DNA from: an uncultured Collinsella sp. | GTDB taxonomy: Bacteria > Actinomycetota > Coriobacteriia > Coriobacteriales > Coriobacteriaceae | Assembly (NCBI GenBank): GCA_938005465.1 | Contig: CALLNU010000024.1 | Span: 8,467 to 72,466, forward strand | Reading direction: 5' to 3' | DNA length: 64,000 nt | In this document: positions 36,268-44,892 of the stretch, one piece after another | Numbering within the stretch: the stretch's first letter is position 1 | Layout of the letters: each line of letters begins with the position of its first letter | Notes under the pieces: generated by a model | Told to the model about the DNA's origin: nothing | What the model saw: only the letters and a program-made list of their open reading frames with translations | Database searches by the model: none | Program-made: the position numbers and the translations under genes

Positions 36268-37644
36268 TTAGGCGAGCTGATCCTCCTTGTCGGTGAAGGC
36301 GAAGGCAAGAACACCGGCCACGACGGCGGAAATGAGCATGCCGACCATAGCCCAAGCGAAGTTCATGGGGTCGGAACTCACGAAAGCCGGGAACGTAGTG
36401 ACGGAACCGAAGGTGAACGCAGTGGTGACGACCTTCATGATACCGAGGAACGCGCCGCCGACGGCACCGCCGATGATCTGCGCAAGCCAGACCTTCTTGT
36501 TCTTCACGAGCATACCGAACAGCGTGGGCTCGATGATGGCGGACAGGGCGATCGATACGACACCGGTCATCGCGAAGCTCTTGAGCTTCTGGTCGCGGGC
36601 CTTGAGGAACACGCCGAAGGCGCAGCCGATAACGGCGAAGTTGCAGGCGAAGGTGAAGGGGCAGATGTAGTCGAAGCCGTTCTGAGCGATGTTGTTGATC
36701 ATGATGGGGTTCACGGCCCAGTGGATGCCCATGGACACCAGCACGGACCAGCCGCCGCCAACCAGCACGCCGGCGAACACGGAGCTGCGCTCGATCAGCC
36801 AGTTGACCACGAAGGCGATGGCCTCACCAGCGTAGACGCCCAGGGGACCGATGACGAGCATGGTGAGCGGAACCATAACGATCAGGGAGATGGCGGGCAG
36901 CACGACGAGCTTGAGCATCTCGGAAACGTGCTCATCGAGCCACTTGTACAGGTACGAGTAGACCCAGACAGACAAGATGGCAGGGATAACCGTGGAGTTG
37001 TAGTTCATGAGAACCACGGGGATGCCGAAGAAGTCCGTCATGGCGCCGTTGCCCGCGTCGCCCATGAGGGCGATGAAGTCCGGGTAGAGCAGGCACGCGC
37101 CGAGCAGCGCCGACAGGTACGGGCTCGCGCCGAAGCGCTTGCCGGCGGAGAAGCCGAGCAGCACGGGCAGGAAGTAGAACACGCTCATGGCCAGGGTGTA
37201 CAGGATGGTGTAGGTACCCGTGCCCTCAGCGATGATGCCGAGCTGGGCGGCCAGGATAACGAAGCCGCGCAGGATACCGGAGCCGGCCATGGCGGGCAGC
37301 AGCGGGGCAAAGATGCCGGAGATCGCGGAGAAGACTTGGCTGACGATGCTCTCGCCCTCGTCCTTGGTAGCAGCGGAGATTTCCACGCCCGAACCCTTGA
37401 CCAGCGGCTCAAACTTCTCGTACAGCTTCGGGACCTCAGTGCCGATGAGAACCTGGTACTGACCGGCCTTGTTCAGCGTGTTCACAACGCCTTCGACTTC
37501 CTTGACCGCAGCGTCGTCGCAAGCCGCGTCGTCTTTGAGATTGAGGCGCAGGCGCGTCGCGCAGTGCGTCATGCCCGAGATGTTCTCGGGACCACCGACG
37601 GCGTCCAGAATCCCCTGAGCCATCGCGTTCCAGTCGCGTTTCAT
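36268..37644 (-). CDS. PTS sugar transporter EIIBC
   Basis: The 458-residue protein has an N-terminal EIIB domain of the glucose/sucrose/beta-glucoside superfamily, with the phosphorylated Cys28 in ISGMTHCATRLRL. An EIIC domain of about ten helices (about 105-455) follows. No EIIA domain is fused or adjacent, so a shared EIIA must supply the phosphate. It takes up a sugar as its phosphate. It starts 3 bases after the isomerase gene, whose 3' end carries its GGGGAGG ribosome binding site, so the two are coupled. The sugar is unknown; neighbours point to an unusual hexose. Confidence 0.92.
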   Translation of the reverse strand: MKRDWNAMAQGILDAVGGPENISGMTHCATRLRLNLKDDAACDDAAVKEVEGVVNTLNKAGQYQVLIGTEVPKLYEKFEPLVKGSGVEISAATKDEGESIVSQVFSAISGIFAPLLPAMAGSGILRGFVILAAQLGIIAEGTGTYTILYTLAMSVFYFLPVLLGFSAGKRFGASPYLSALLGACLLYPDFIALMGDAGNGAMTDFFGIPVVLMNYNSTVIPAILSVWVYSYLYKWLDEHVSEMLKLVVLPAISLIVMVPLTMLVIGPLGVYAGEAIAFVVNWLIERSSVFAGVLVGGGWSVLVSMGIHWAVNPIMINNIAQNGFDYICPFTFACNFAVIGCAFGVFLKARDQKLKSFAMTGVVSIALSAIIEPTLFGMLVKNKKVWLAQIIGGAVGGAFLGIMKVVTTAFTFGSVTTFPAFVSSDPMNFAWAMVGMLISAVVAGVLAFAFTDKEDQLA

Positions 37645-37647
37645 TGG

Positions 37648-38586
37648 TTACCTCCCCATTGCGCAGAAGAGCTCGCGGACAAGCTCGGCTGCCTTAATCG
37701 CGTCGTTTGCATCGATAACGGATTGGATCTTCTCCATGCTTACGGCCTCGATGGCGTCGTTGAGCAGATGGATCATCTGGTCGTTCTGTGCAGCCTCGCC
37801 GGCAGCGGGCTCGATGACCGGGAACGTGTCGAAGTAGATTGCGCTGTCGTAACCGTGCTTCTTCACGTAGTAGAGGAACTCGAGGGTCTTCACCGGCGTG
37901 GACGTACCAATCATAAGGCCATCGTCGAAGCGACCGTTGCCGTCGTTTAGGTGAATGCCGTAGAGCTTGCCCTCGCGGCCGAACAGGTCGGCGGCCATGG
38001 CAGGGTTCTCGTGCTTCATGAGCATGTGGCAGTAATCCAGCGTGACGCCCAGGTTCGGGCGGTCTGCAGCGTTGAGAATCATGCCGGTCATACCCATGGA
38101 GTCGATGAACGCGTACGCGCGCTCCTCGTAGGGTTTGTACTCAATCGAGATCTTGAGGTCGGGCGCGTAGTCGCAAACCTTCTGGAATGCGGCTACGAGC
38201 TGGTCGAAGACGCGAGCGTAGGCGATCTGGAAGCTGTAGTCAAAGCCGTCGTGGCCGAGCCAGATGGTCACCGTGTTGCCACCGGCAGTGCGGCAGTAGT
38301 CGCACGCCTCGTAGCAGAGCTCAAGGGCTTCCGCGGCAAGGGCATCATCGGCATTGCCCAGGTCACCGTTGAGGAAGGCGTTGCGGAAGCGCAGCGCGCA
38401 GCCGTTCAGCTGCAGGTCGTGAGCTGCGAGCTTGGCGGCCATGTCCTCAGCCGTGACACCTGTGCAGTGCTCGGGGTAGTTGAGGTCGACGTGCGTGAGG
38501 CCCACGCTCTGGAACTCCGCGAACACGCGATCAAGATTCTTGTCGCCATCGCGAAAATAGGAGTTGATACGAGTTGCAAGCTTCAT
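37648..38586 (-). CDS. Sugar-phosphate isomerase/epimerase (TIM barrel)
   Basis: The ATG at 38586 (312 residues, MKLATRINSY) is preceded by AAGGA; the frame is open to 38715 but without support. The sequence fits the xylose isomerase-like/AP-endonuclease-2 TIM barrel: SIEYKPYEERAYAF, TLDYCHMLMKHENPA, YGIHLNDGNGRFDDGL and a late FDTFP segment supply Glu, Asp and His typical of the metal site. Such enzymes isomerise or epimerise ketoses and aldoses. First gene of a unit with the PTS transporter, it probably converts the incoming sugar phosphate for the epimerase and RpiB. Confidence 0.85.
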   Translation of the reverse strand: MKLATRINSYFRDGDKNLDRVFAEFQSVGLTHVDLNYPEHCTGVTAEDMAAKLAAHDLQLNGCALRFRNAFLNGDLGNADDALAAEALELCYEACDYCRTAGGNTVTIWLGHDGFDYSFQIAYARVFDQLVAAFQKVCDYAPDLKISIEYKPYEERAYAFIDSMGMTGMILNAADRPNLGVTLDYCHMLMKHENPAMAADLFGREGKLYGIHLNDGNGRFDDGLMIGTSTPVKTLEFLYYVKKHGYDSAIYFDTFPVIEPAAGEAAQNDQMIHLLNDAIEAVSMEKIQSVIDANDAIKAAELVRELFCAMGR

Positions 38587-38966
38587 GCTTCTACGTCCTT
38601 TACCTTCGTCCTTGATCGTTTCTGCCCGTTCGAGCACCTGATCTATATCCGTAATTCGATAAGGGCCGCCGCCTGCGCGCCGGGGCTTACCCTGTGACAT
38701 GTAGATTACTGCCACATAAGTTCATTTTCAATCAGTATTTTTCACTCTTTTTCTCATTGTGTCAGAGTTTTTCACCGTATAAAGCCATCTACCTTGTGGT
38801 TTTGCTGTTAATCAAGTTTGACCATTCTTGAAATTACCTGATTTTTTCTGAATTAATTTGCCGTTTATCGGTAAAAATCGACCGCTCACGGCTGACGGCG
38901 ACGCAAGATGGAAGATACTTGCATGAGGAAAAGCACTGAATTCCCAGCGCCGATTCGAATGACGCG
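38587..38966. other. Promoter region of the PTS-isomerase operon
   Basis: AT-rich from 38700 on. TTTTTCAC occurs at 38738-38745 and 38768-38775, spaced 30 bases, a plausible direct-repeat operator for the DeoR-type regulator. No gene was seen. Confidence 0.45.
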
Positions 38967-39078
38967 ATTGGTGACGCGAGCGTCGACGGCCCGAATCTGC
39001 CGTCGGCCCCCACTAACCAAAAACGGCGCCGCTCACGCGACGCCGTCATATTCCCTGGTGCCCCCGGGCGGATTCGAA
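38967..39078. repeat. Left 112-bp direct repeat with tRNA-Arg 3' fragment
   Basis: This matches 42143-42254 without gaps and with about eight mismatches. Its last 23 bases equal the 3' end of the tRNA-Arg(CCT) gene, and the rest equals the sequence just beyond that tRNA. This is the arrangement expected of the second attachment site of an element integrated at the tRNA. No integrase gene lies in between. Confidence 0.8.
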
Positions 39079-39264
39079 AACTCCCCCCCCCGCGGGGAAA
39101 TTGGTGACGCGGGTGTCGACGGCGCTGAGCGCTCCGTGTTTTGGTATGTGGATATGGCAGCCATCAACCTTTCTCGGCATGTGAAACTCTAGGCACATAT
39201 GAGCATACCTGAGCGACGCAACACATGCGCTCCATCTATCCCAACAAGCTCCAGCGGTACCCGC

Positions 39265-39349
39265 ACTTCCCATTTCGTGTAGAAAAGGGCCTGTATATAC
39301 TTCCCATTTCGTGTATTGAATCAGGTAACCACACTTCCCATTCCGTGTA
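39265..39349. repeat. Three 17-bp direct repeats at exactly 34-bp spacing
   Basis: ACTTCCCATTTCGTGTA starts at 39265, 39299 and 39333 (the last with one change). The regular spacing just upstream of the ATPase fragment suggests binding sites for an autoregulating protein. Confidence 0.75.
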
Positions 39350-39372
39350 TACAGCAGCTAGATTGGGCAATC

Positions 39373-39540
39373 ATGTCAGTATTCAGACGTACGGCCTACA
39401 ATAAACTCCTCGATTGGAAAGCGAGCAATGGATCCCGAGCCATCATGCTCGAGGGGGCCCGCCGCGTTGGAAAAAGCACCCTTGCCCAAGAGTTTGCGCA
39501 GTCCAAATACAAATCCCACCTCGTGATCGACGAATCTGTT
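39373..39540 (+). pseudogene. Truncated DUF4143-type ATPase gene
   Basis: From ATG 39373 the frame reads MSVFRRTAYNKLLDWKASNG and then a Walker A, EGARRVGKST, followed by LAQEFAQSKYKSHLVIDE. The family resemblance ends there; the frame then runs antisense through the endonuclease terminator. Intact members are about 400-450 residues, so only the first eighth or so remains. The 3' part was probably removed when the restriction cassette arrived. Confidence 0.75.
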
Positions 39541-39550
39541 GCGAGTGAAA

Positions 39551-39592
39551 AAAGAAGACCGGAGACTCAACTGGTCTCCGGCCTCATTTCTA
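39551..39592 (-). terminator. Terminator of the restriction-modification operon
   Basis: On the minus strand GGCCGGAGACC and GTCTCCGGTC form the stem, followed by TTCTTTTTTC. It lies shortly after the endonuclease stop at 39610. Confidence 0.85.
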
Positions 39593-39609
39593 AAAAACGT
39601 CTCGTGGTT

Positions 39610-40824
39610 CTACTCGTGCTGTCGGGCTTCTACCAGCCTGCAGAAGTCGTTGACGCTCATGAGCCATTCCCTTTGCGCGGGCGTGTAGGTTTCGAACAGC
39701 GATGAGGGCACAACGAGGCTGAGCCTGTCCTTAGCCATAGCTCGTGTGTAATCCTCACTTACGGCGGGCTCAAGTGTTACAAGATGCTTGTCCTCGATTC
39801 TGTCAGCCTCATCAAGCACCTGACGCCAACGCTCCTTGATGGTTGTCTTGGCACCGAGCATCGTCAGTCGAGCGACAGGGAACTTGGGGTCGTGGTAATC
39901 GTCAATAGAGGGAAAGATGAAATCCGGCTTTGATTTGCCCTCGGTGTATTTCTGCGCCGAGTAGCGTATGCCCCTAGCATCGAATAGCATCGAAAGTTGA
40001 TTCTCGAACGCCGTCCCCGCACGGGACTTGCGGCGCTGGAAGGCCGACATAGTGGTGCGCAGCACGCCATCAACATCAAGCGCCGAGCCAAGGTATGGCG
40101 CGAGGTCGCGCTCCAAGAGATGCCGCTCGAAGACGCGGAACAGCATCTCTTCGCGTTCGTAACAAGCGACCAAGCAGCCATCCGGGTCGCCCGTCCAATC
40201 GAGCTTTCCAAGGGTGGAAGCTGAGTAGGCTGAGAAGTCTGCCCCTTTGGGGAAGGACTCGCCGAATTTCTCGATCATACCGTCGAGGAAGTTCTCCGCT
40301 GCGATCGGCATGCTAACTTCGATGCCGATGGACTCCAAAATCCTTGCGGCGATCGACGTGATGCGCGTATCCTCCCGAGCAGAGGGCGTAAAACCCTTCT
40401 CGCCAACCCCGTCGAGCGCGAAGAGCCAGCGAACTTGAGATTCCGCCGTACTCCCCGCTCGGGCAAATAGGATTACGACCTCCTTGGCTTCGTGTAGGGC
40501 CAAAACCATGAGGTCGCCCGGACGGGCCATGCCCATGGCAGCATTATCGTTGTAGTAGAGCCTATACTCAGTTCTAGTTGGATGCTTCCTGCGGGCGTCG
40601 TACCAAGTGGTATAACCATGGTCGAATATAGGGTCTGCACCATCATCGAGATATGCGAAGGTAGTTCGCATCCCCTTTATGTCATCGTCTCCGAAAAGCG
40701 CGCGCAAAGGCCCCACGCCGTTGAATTCGTGCTGGTGGCTTTTATTGGCCCCCATGATGTCAACGCCCGCGAGGGTTTTCGCGACAGCACCGTCAAAATA
40801 CGCGCCAAGTACTCCATAGTCCAT
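39610..40824 (-). CDS. EcoRII-like type II restriction endonuclease
   Basis: The 404-residue protein has the length and two-domain form of EcoRII: an N-terminal effector-binding region (about 1-180) and a C-terminal PD-(D/E)XK nuclease. The nuclease core shows KSKPDFIFPSIDDY (298-310), then LTMLGAKTTIKERWRQVLDE (320-339), KHLVTLEP and a later SLVVPSSL strand, closely resembling EcoRII-type enzymes. EcoRII cuts before CCWGG and needs two sites; the specificity here is inferred from that resemblance. It follows the methyltransferase by one base, so both are made from one transcript. Confidence 0.88.
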   Translation of the reverse strand: MDYGVLGAYFDGAVAKTLAGVDIMGANKSHQHEFNGVGPLRALFGDDDIKGMRTTFAYLDDGADPIFDHGYTTWYDARRKHPTRTEYRLYYNDNAAMGMARPGDLMVLALHEAKEVVILFARAGSTAESQVRWLFALDGVGEKGFTPSAREDTRITSIAARILESIGIEVSMPIAAENFLDGMIEKFGESFPKGADFSAYSASTLGKLDWTGDPDGCLVACYEREEMLFRVFERHLLERDLAPYLGSALDVDGVLRTTMSAFQRRKSRAGTAFENQLSMLFDARGIRYSAQKYTEGKSKPDFIFPSIDDYHDPKFPVARLTMLGAKTTIKERWRQVLDEADRIEDKHLVTLEPAVSEDYTRAMAKDRLSLVVPSSLFETYTPAQREWLMSVNDFCRLVEARQHE

Positions 40825-40825
40825 C

Positions 40826-41974
40826 CTAGAACACCTCCATCATCAACTTCGCGACCGAGCGCACGACCGGCACGGTCACGGAGTTGCCGAACTGCCTGTA
40901 TGCCTGAGTATCCGACACCGGGATGATGAACTCATCGGGAAATCCTTGCAGGCGCGCGCATTCGCGGGGAGTGAGTTTACGAGGGTTTTTTCCTTCCTGC
41001 CCGACCAGAATCTCGCTGCCATCCTTGTGGTACCGGGCGGAAAGCGTCCTTGTCGTGTCCTCTGGGCCGACCATCGAGTATCCAAAGCCGTGGCCCGCCG
41101 CCTCATGCTTTTCGCGATAGGCGCGCAGATAGGCCCATAGCTTATCCGAAATGGTGTAGCGTTCGTTTGGTTGCTCTTCGAGGATTTCCCCTAGCGTATG
41201 TCCCGGTCCCGGCACCTCAAGGTCATCCCACGAGAAGGGAACTTCCTCCCTGAACCCCACGATGTAGATGCGCTCCCTGTGCTGGCACGTCCAGTTTTTT
41301 GAATCAAGCACTTTCCAGAAAATATGGTATCCAAGGTCCTCCTCAAGCGTCTGTCGTATGACCTTGAAGGTCTTCCCGCCGTCGTGACTCGTAAGGTTCT
41401 TAACGTTCTCAAGCAAGAAGGCCTTCGGGCGCTTGTCGCGTATGATGCGAGCGACCTCGAAAAAGAGGGTTCCCTGCGTTTTATCCTCAAAGCCGGTGGG
41501 TCTCCCCAAAGATTGCTTCTTCGAAACGCCTGCAAGGGAGAATGGCTGACAAGGAAAGCCTGCGAGCAGGACATCGAAGTCCGGTATATCGTTTGATGCG
41601 ACCTGACGGATGTCGCCCGCCGGGGTCTCTCCATAGTTCATCCGGTAGGTTTTCTGGGCGAACTTATCCCACTCGCAAGAGAAGACGCACCTACCGCCAA
41701 GCTCCTGGAACGGCATTCGTATACCGCCGATGCCCGCGAAGAGATCGCAGAAGGTAAAAGGCGCGTCGCCGCGCTCCCCTTGGTCAAATGGAGCCCCCGC
41801 ATCGAGCGATGCGATAAAGGCGCATTCAGCCGCCGTTGGACTAGTATCCCCAGACTCCCAGCGCCGAACGGTGCGTTCGCCAGACGAGCCCATACCAAGG
41901 GCGGCGGCGAACTCCTTTTGGGTGAGGCCGAGGTCAATTCTCTTTTGCGCTATATCAGCTGCATTTAGTTGCAT
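40826..41974 (-). CDS. DNA cytosine-5 methyltransferase with N-terminal HTH
   Basis: The 382-residue enzyme has an XRE-type helix-turn-helix (about 5-45, DLGLTQKEFAAALGMGS) fused to a C5-methylase. Motif I is DLFAGIGG (77-84), motif IV GFPCQPFS with the catalytic Cys142, motif VI ENV (189-191), motif VIII RERIYIVGF, then RKLTPRECARLQGFP and FGNSVTVPV. It should protect the partner endonuclease's site by making 5-methylcytosine. The HTH may repress its own promoter, as M.EcoRII and related enzymes do. It is the first gene of the pair. Confidence 0.93.
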   Translation of the reverse strand: MQLNAADIAQKRIDLGLTQKEFAAALGMGSSGERTVRRWESGDTSPTAAECAFIASLDAGAPFDQGERGDAPFTFCDLFAGIGGIRMPFQELGGRCVFSCEWDKFAQKTYRMNYGETPAGDIRQVASNDIPDFDVLLAGFPCQPFSLAGVSKKQSLGRPTGFEDKTQGTLFFEVARIIRDKRPKAFLLENVKNLTSHDGGKTFKVIRQTLEEDLGYHIFWKVLDSKNWTCQHRERIYIVGFREEVPFSWDDLEVPGPGHTLGEILEEQPNERYTISDKLWAYLRAYREKHEAAGHGFGYSMVGPEDTTRTLSARYHKDGSEILVGQEGKNPRKLTPRECARLQGFPDEFIIPVSDTQAYRQFGNSVTVPVVRSVAKLMMEVF

Positions 41975-42142
41975 GGGACGCCTATCTTGGTTGAAAAACG
42001 GTCAAACTGTCCTGTATTTACCACAGCGTTAGTCTATCACCCCGAACGGACATGTCTTCCCCTTGCTTCAGTCCGCCTCTAAACCCCGTAGCATCAACTG
42101 GGCTTTAGGGCTTGGACACTCTACCGGAGGGCTCTAGACGCA

Positions 42143-42254
42143 ATTGGTGACGCGGGTGTCGACGGCCCGAATCCGCCGGCGGCCCCCGCAAACCAGAAAC
42201 GGCGCCGCTCCCGCGACGCCGTCATATTCCCTGGTGCCCCCGGGCGGATTCGAA
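42143..42254. repeat. Right 112-bp direct repeat, contiguous with tRNA-Arg
   Basis: This is the copy adjoining the intact tRNA gene and partner of 38967-39078. It includes a GC-rich stem (ACGGCG and CGCCGT arms near 42200-42222) that could terminate the tRNA transcript. Confidence 0.8.
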
Positions 42255-42307
42255 CCGTCGACACCCGCTTTAGGAGAGCGGTGCTCTATCCCCTGAGCTA
42301 CGGAGGC
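42232..42307 (-). tRNA. tRNA-Arg (anticodon CCT)
   Basis: The minus strand folds as a full tRNA. The acceptor GCCTCCG pairs with CGGGGGC. The D-arm is GCTCAGGGGATAGAGC, the anticodon loop CTCCTAA carries CCT, the T-arm has GGTTCGAATCC, and the 3' ACCA is encoded. It decodes AGG. It is the integration target of the restriction island. Confidence 0.95.
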
Positions 42308-42439
42308 ATGTTGTACTAGTGTAGCAGATTTGCCCCTTGGCCATGTAGCGCATGGCCACTCATCAAGAAGGCTCTGCAGCGAATTATCGCCGTAGAGCCT
42401 TCTCAATAACGGAAAATTATAACCCAGAATAACGCAAAA

Positions 42440-42486
42440 TAATGGGATGGGGTTTCCTCTAACCACATGTAAGGGAAATTCCATCC
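42440..42486. repeat. Imperfect hairpin, GGGATGG...CCATCCC
   Basis: GGGATGG-GTTTCC pairs with GGAAAT-CCATCCC around a 13-base loop. It is one of several stem-loops in the 290 bases beside the tRNA. Confidence 0.55.
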
Positions 42487-42535
42487 CGGTATTCGGCTAA
42501 AAAATGGGACAAGCTTTCCCAACTGGCGCTCAAAA

Positions 42536-42581
42536 GGAAAATGCATCCCGGAATGAGAACGAATTCCGGGATGCATTTTCC
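42536..42581. terminator. 19-bp perfect hairpin after DUF956 gene
   Basis: GGAAAATGCATCCCGGAAT and ATTCCGGGATGCATTTTCC are perfect complements around an 8-base loop. It lies just past the stop at 42600 and is the likely terminator of the mannose-type PTS operon. Confidence 0.75.
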
Positions 42582-42599
42582 GCCATCTATCGCAGACGA

Positions 42600-42998
42600 C
42601 TAGTCGCCTTTGTGAAAGAGGCTTTTGATGGCAGCAGGGATGCTCTTGGCGCCCTTGGTCGTTACGTCGATAAAGTCGGGCGAACGCACGAGTCTATCCT
42701 CGTCCACGTACTTGCGCACAGCGCGCAGCGTCTCTTTGTCGTCGCGCGTCGAAAACGTAAAGTGACCGTTGTCCTTGGTGAAGATGGCAAAACGCGTAAT
42801 CTTCTTGGTGCCGCGCAAGACCTCGGCGGCAATATAGTCGACCTCGTCCCACGGGATTTGAATATAATCCTCGGGATTGCGCTCGTTATAGTACTCAAAC
42901 GCCTTATTGCCCACCATCACGTTACCGTGGCTGGTAAGCCCCATCAGGCAGGTTGCCGGCGTTGCCAGATCGACCGTGCTGTTCTGAGATTGCGCCAT
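42600..42998 (-). CDS. DUF956 (ManO-like) PTS-associated protein
   Basis: The 132-residue protein starts at ATG 42998, preceded by GGAGGGCGAGG; an upstream start at 43049 is unsupported. Segments such as TCLMGLTSHGNVMVGNKAFE and FIQIPW-like YIQIPWDEVDYIAAEV match DUF956, a family that is typically encoded at the end of mannose-class PTS operons. It is thought to be regulatory. Here it is the last gene after EIIAB, EIIC and EIID. Confidence 0.88.
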   Translation of the reverse strand: MAQSQNSTVDLATPATCLMGLTSHGNVMVGNKAFEYYNERNPEDYIQIPWDEVDYIAAEVLRGTKKITRFAIFTKDNGHFTFSTRDDKETLRAVRKYVDEDRLVRSPDFIDVTTKGAKSIPAAIKSLFHKGD

Positions 42999-43118
42999 GC
43001 GCGCCTCGCCCTCCAAATAAAACAATCGGACCGCATCCAGTGTACCCACCGGGTGCGGTCCGTTTCAATGGCTCAAAAGCCCTTGCCTAGCAATTCTCGG
43101 TCTTAAGCCGAAGCGTGC

Positions 43119-44039
43119 TTACATGAAGCCGCAGAAGCGACCGATGATGCCGACGGCGAAGAGAGCCAGGATGATGACGATCGGGCTGACCTTCTTCTTG
43201 AGGAGCTTGCAGACCAGCAGGGTCAGGCACACGGCGGCAAGGCCGGGGATGAGCTGATCGAGGTTGGCCTGAAGCGTGGTGACCTTCATCTGATCAAGGG
43301 CGGTAGCACCGACGGAGTTGTACATCGTCAGCGCTTCCTTGATACCCTCGGAACCGGAGGGCAGGCTAGCCCAGTCGATAAAGGCGCCAGCAGACTGCTT
43401 GACCGTGGAGACGATCGGGGTGAAGGAAATGGACACCCAGCGCTCGACCAGGGCGCCGATGATGAACATACCCAGGATGGAAGCGCCCTCGGTGACCTTG
43501 CCCATCAGACCACCGGAGAGGTCCTTGGCGATGGAGGAGCCGACCTTGTAGCCAAACTCCTGCGTGTACCACAGGAAAGCGTAACGGATGATGTTCCACG
43601 CGAAGAAGAACAGCAGCGGACCGACGATGCTGCCGGACATGGCCAGGGAAGCGCCCAGAGCGCCCAGAATCGGGCGAAGGGTGAACCAGAAGACGGGGTC
43701 GCCGACGCCGGCGAGCGGGCCCATCATACCGACCTTGACGCCCTGAATGGCGACGTCGTCAATCGGGGCACCGTTGGCGCGCTCCTCCTCGAGAGCGAGG
43801 GTAACGCCAATGACGGGGGCGGAAACATAGGGGTGGGTGTTATAGAACTCCAGGTGGCGCTTAAGAGCGGCAATCTGGTCATCCTTGCTGGTGTAGAGCT
43901 TCTTGATCGCAGGGATCATTGCGAAGCACCAGCCGCCGTTCTGCATACGCTCGTAGTTCCACGAGCCCTGAAGGAACTGATGACGGAAGCAAACCTTCTT
44001 GCGGTCAGCCTTGGTGAGCTGAATCTTGTTCTCTGCCAT
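43119..44039 (-). CDS. PTS mannose-family EIID
   Basis: The 306-residue protein begins MAENKIQLTKADRKKV. It has the EIID pattern WNYERMQNGGWCFAMIPAI, then MMGPLAGVGDPVFWFTLRPI and a C-terminal group of helices. EIID and EIIC together form the membrane channel that delivers mannose, glucose, glucosamine or related sugars for phosphorylation. The ATG at 44039 has GGAGGGG ten bases before; a GTG at 44048 sits too close to it. Confidence 0.94.
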   Translation of the reverse strand: MAENKIQLTKADRKKVCFRHQFLQGSWNYERMQNGGWCFAMIPAIKKLYTSKDDQIAALKRHLEFYNTHPYVSAPVIGVTLALEEERANGAPIDDVAIQGVKVGMMGPLAGVGDPVFWFTLRPILGALGASLAMSGSIVGPLLFFFAWNIIRYAFLWYTQEFGYKVGSSIAKDLSGGLMGKVTEGASILGMFIIGALVERWVSISFTPIVSTVKQSAGAFIDWASLPSGSEGIKEALTMYNSVGATALDQMKVTTLQANLDQLIPGLAAVCLTLLVCKLLKKKVSPIVIILALFAVGIIGRFCGFM

Positions 44040-44055
44040 ATGTATCACTCCCCTC

Positions 44056-44874
44056 CTACTCGTAATCGTTCAGAATGTCGCCGAGCGGGTCGCCGGAGCC
44101 ACCGCCCATGCCGCCACCCTGCTTGGCCAGATCCTTAAGGCCAAGGTAGATGAGGGCAAGGGAGATGCCGATGAGACCAAGGGCGATCAGCGTGAGCTGA
44201 GGGATGGCAGCAAGGACAAAGCCGAGGACGAAGAACGGCCAGGTCTCCTTGGTGGCCATCATGTTGATGACCATGGCGTAACCGACGGAAGCGACCATGC
44301 CGCCGCCGACAGCCATGCCGCCGGACAGCCAGTCGGGCATAGCGTTAAGCGCGTTGGTAACGGCCTCGGCCGGGATGACGCACAGAAGCACTGCCGGGAT
44401 GGCGATACGAAGGCCCTGCATGAGGATGGCAGCATACTGCCAGCGCTCGATGCCGGAGAAGTCGCCCTTCTCGGCGCAACCGTCCATGGCGTGAGCGATA
44501 GCGGTAGCAATGGTACGGCAGATCATGGTCAGGAACAGACCAGCGACCGACAGCGGGACGGCGACGGCGATAGCGGTGGTAACGGCCTTGGCCGAATCGG
44601 TGGCGCCACCGTTGAGGGCGAGCACCATGATGATCGAAGAGGCGACCGAGGCCAGAGCGGCGTCAGGCGCGACAGCGGCGCCGACGTTAGCCCAGCCAAG
44701 GGCCATCATCTGGAGCGAACCGCCCAGGAGGATGCCCTCCTGAAGGTGACCGGTTACGAGACCGATAAGCGTGCATGCCACGAGCGGCTGATGGAACTGG
44801 AACTCATCCAGAATGCCTTCCATACCGGCAAGCAACGCGACAATCGCAACAAGCAGAATAGTGATTGCAGACAT
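44056..44874 (-). CDS. PTS mannose/sorbose-family EIIC
   Basis: The 272-residue protein is almost all membrane helices. It carries the EIIC features GMEGILDEFQFHQPLVACTL and LQMMALGWANVGAAVAPD. It ends in a Gly-rich cytoplasmic tail. It lies 16 bases before EIID and 18 bases after EIIAB in one operon. Confidence 0.94.
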   Translation of the reverse strand: MSAITILLVAIVALLAGMEGILDEFQFHQPLVACTLIGLVTGHLQEGILLGGSLQMMALGWANVGAAVAPDAALASVASSIIMVLALNGGATDSAKAVTTAIAVAVPLSVAGLFLTMICRTIATAIAHAMDGCAEKGDFSGIERWQYAAILMQGLRIAIPAVLLCVIPAEAVTNALNAMPDWLSGGMAVGGGMVASVGYAMVINMMATKETWPFFVLGFVLAAIPQLTLIALGLIGISLALIYLGLKDLAKQGGGMGGGSGDPLGDILNDYE

Positions 44875-44892
44875 GTATCGGACCCTCCTTTA

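Larger units (their letters stand above)
39079..42142. mobile_element. Restriction-modification island at tRNA-Arg
   Basis: The segment between the two direct repeats holds a truncated ATPase gene, an EcoRII-like endonuclease and its cytosine methyltransferase. The boundaries are inferred from the repeats. The absence of an integrase suggests a decayed element or a passively acquired cassette. Confidence 0.6.

Noticed and set aside
39265..39349. A CRISPR array or plasmid iterons
   Set aside because: Three 17-bp copies with 17-base gaps are too short for CRISPR, and no replication gene is nearby. A regulatory array before the ATPase gene fits better.
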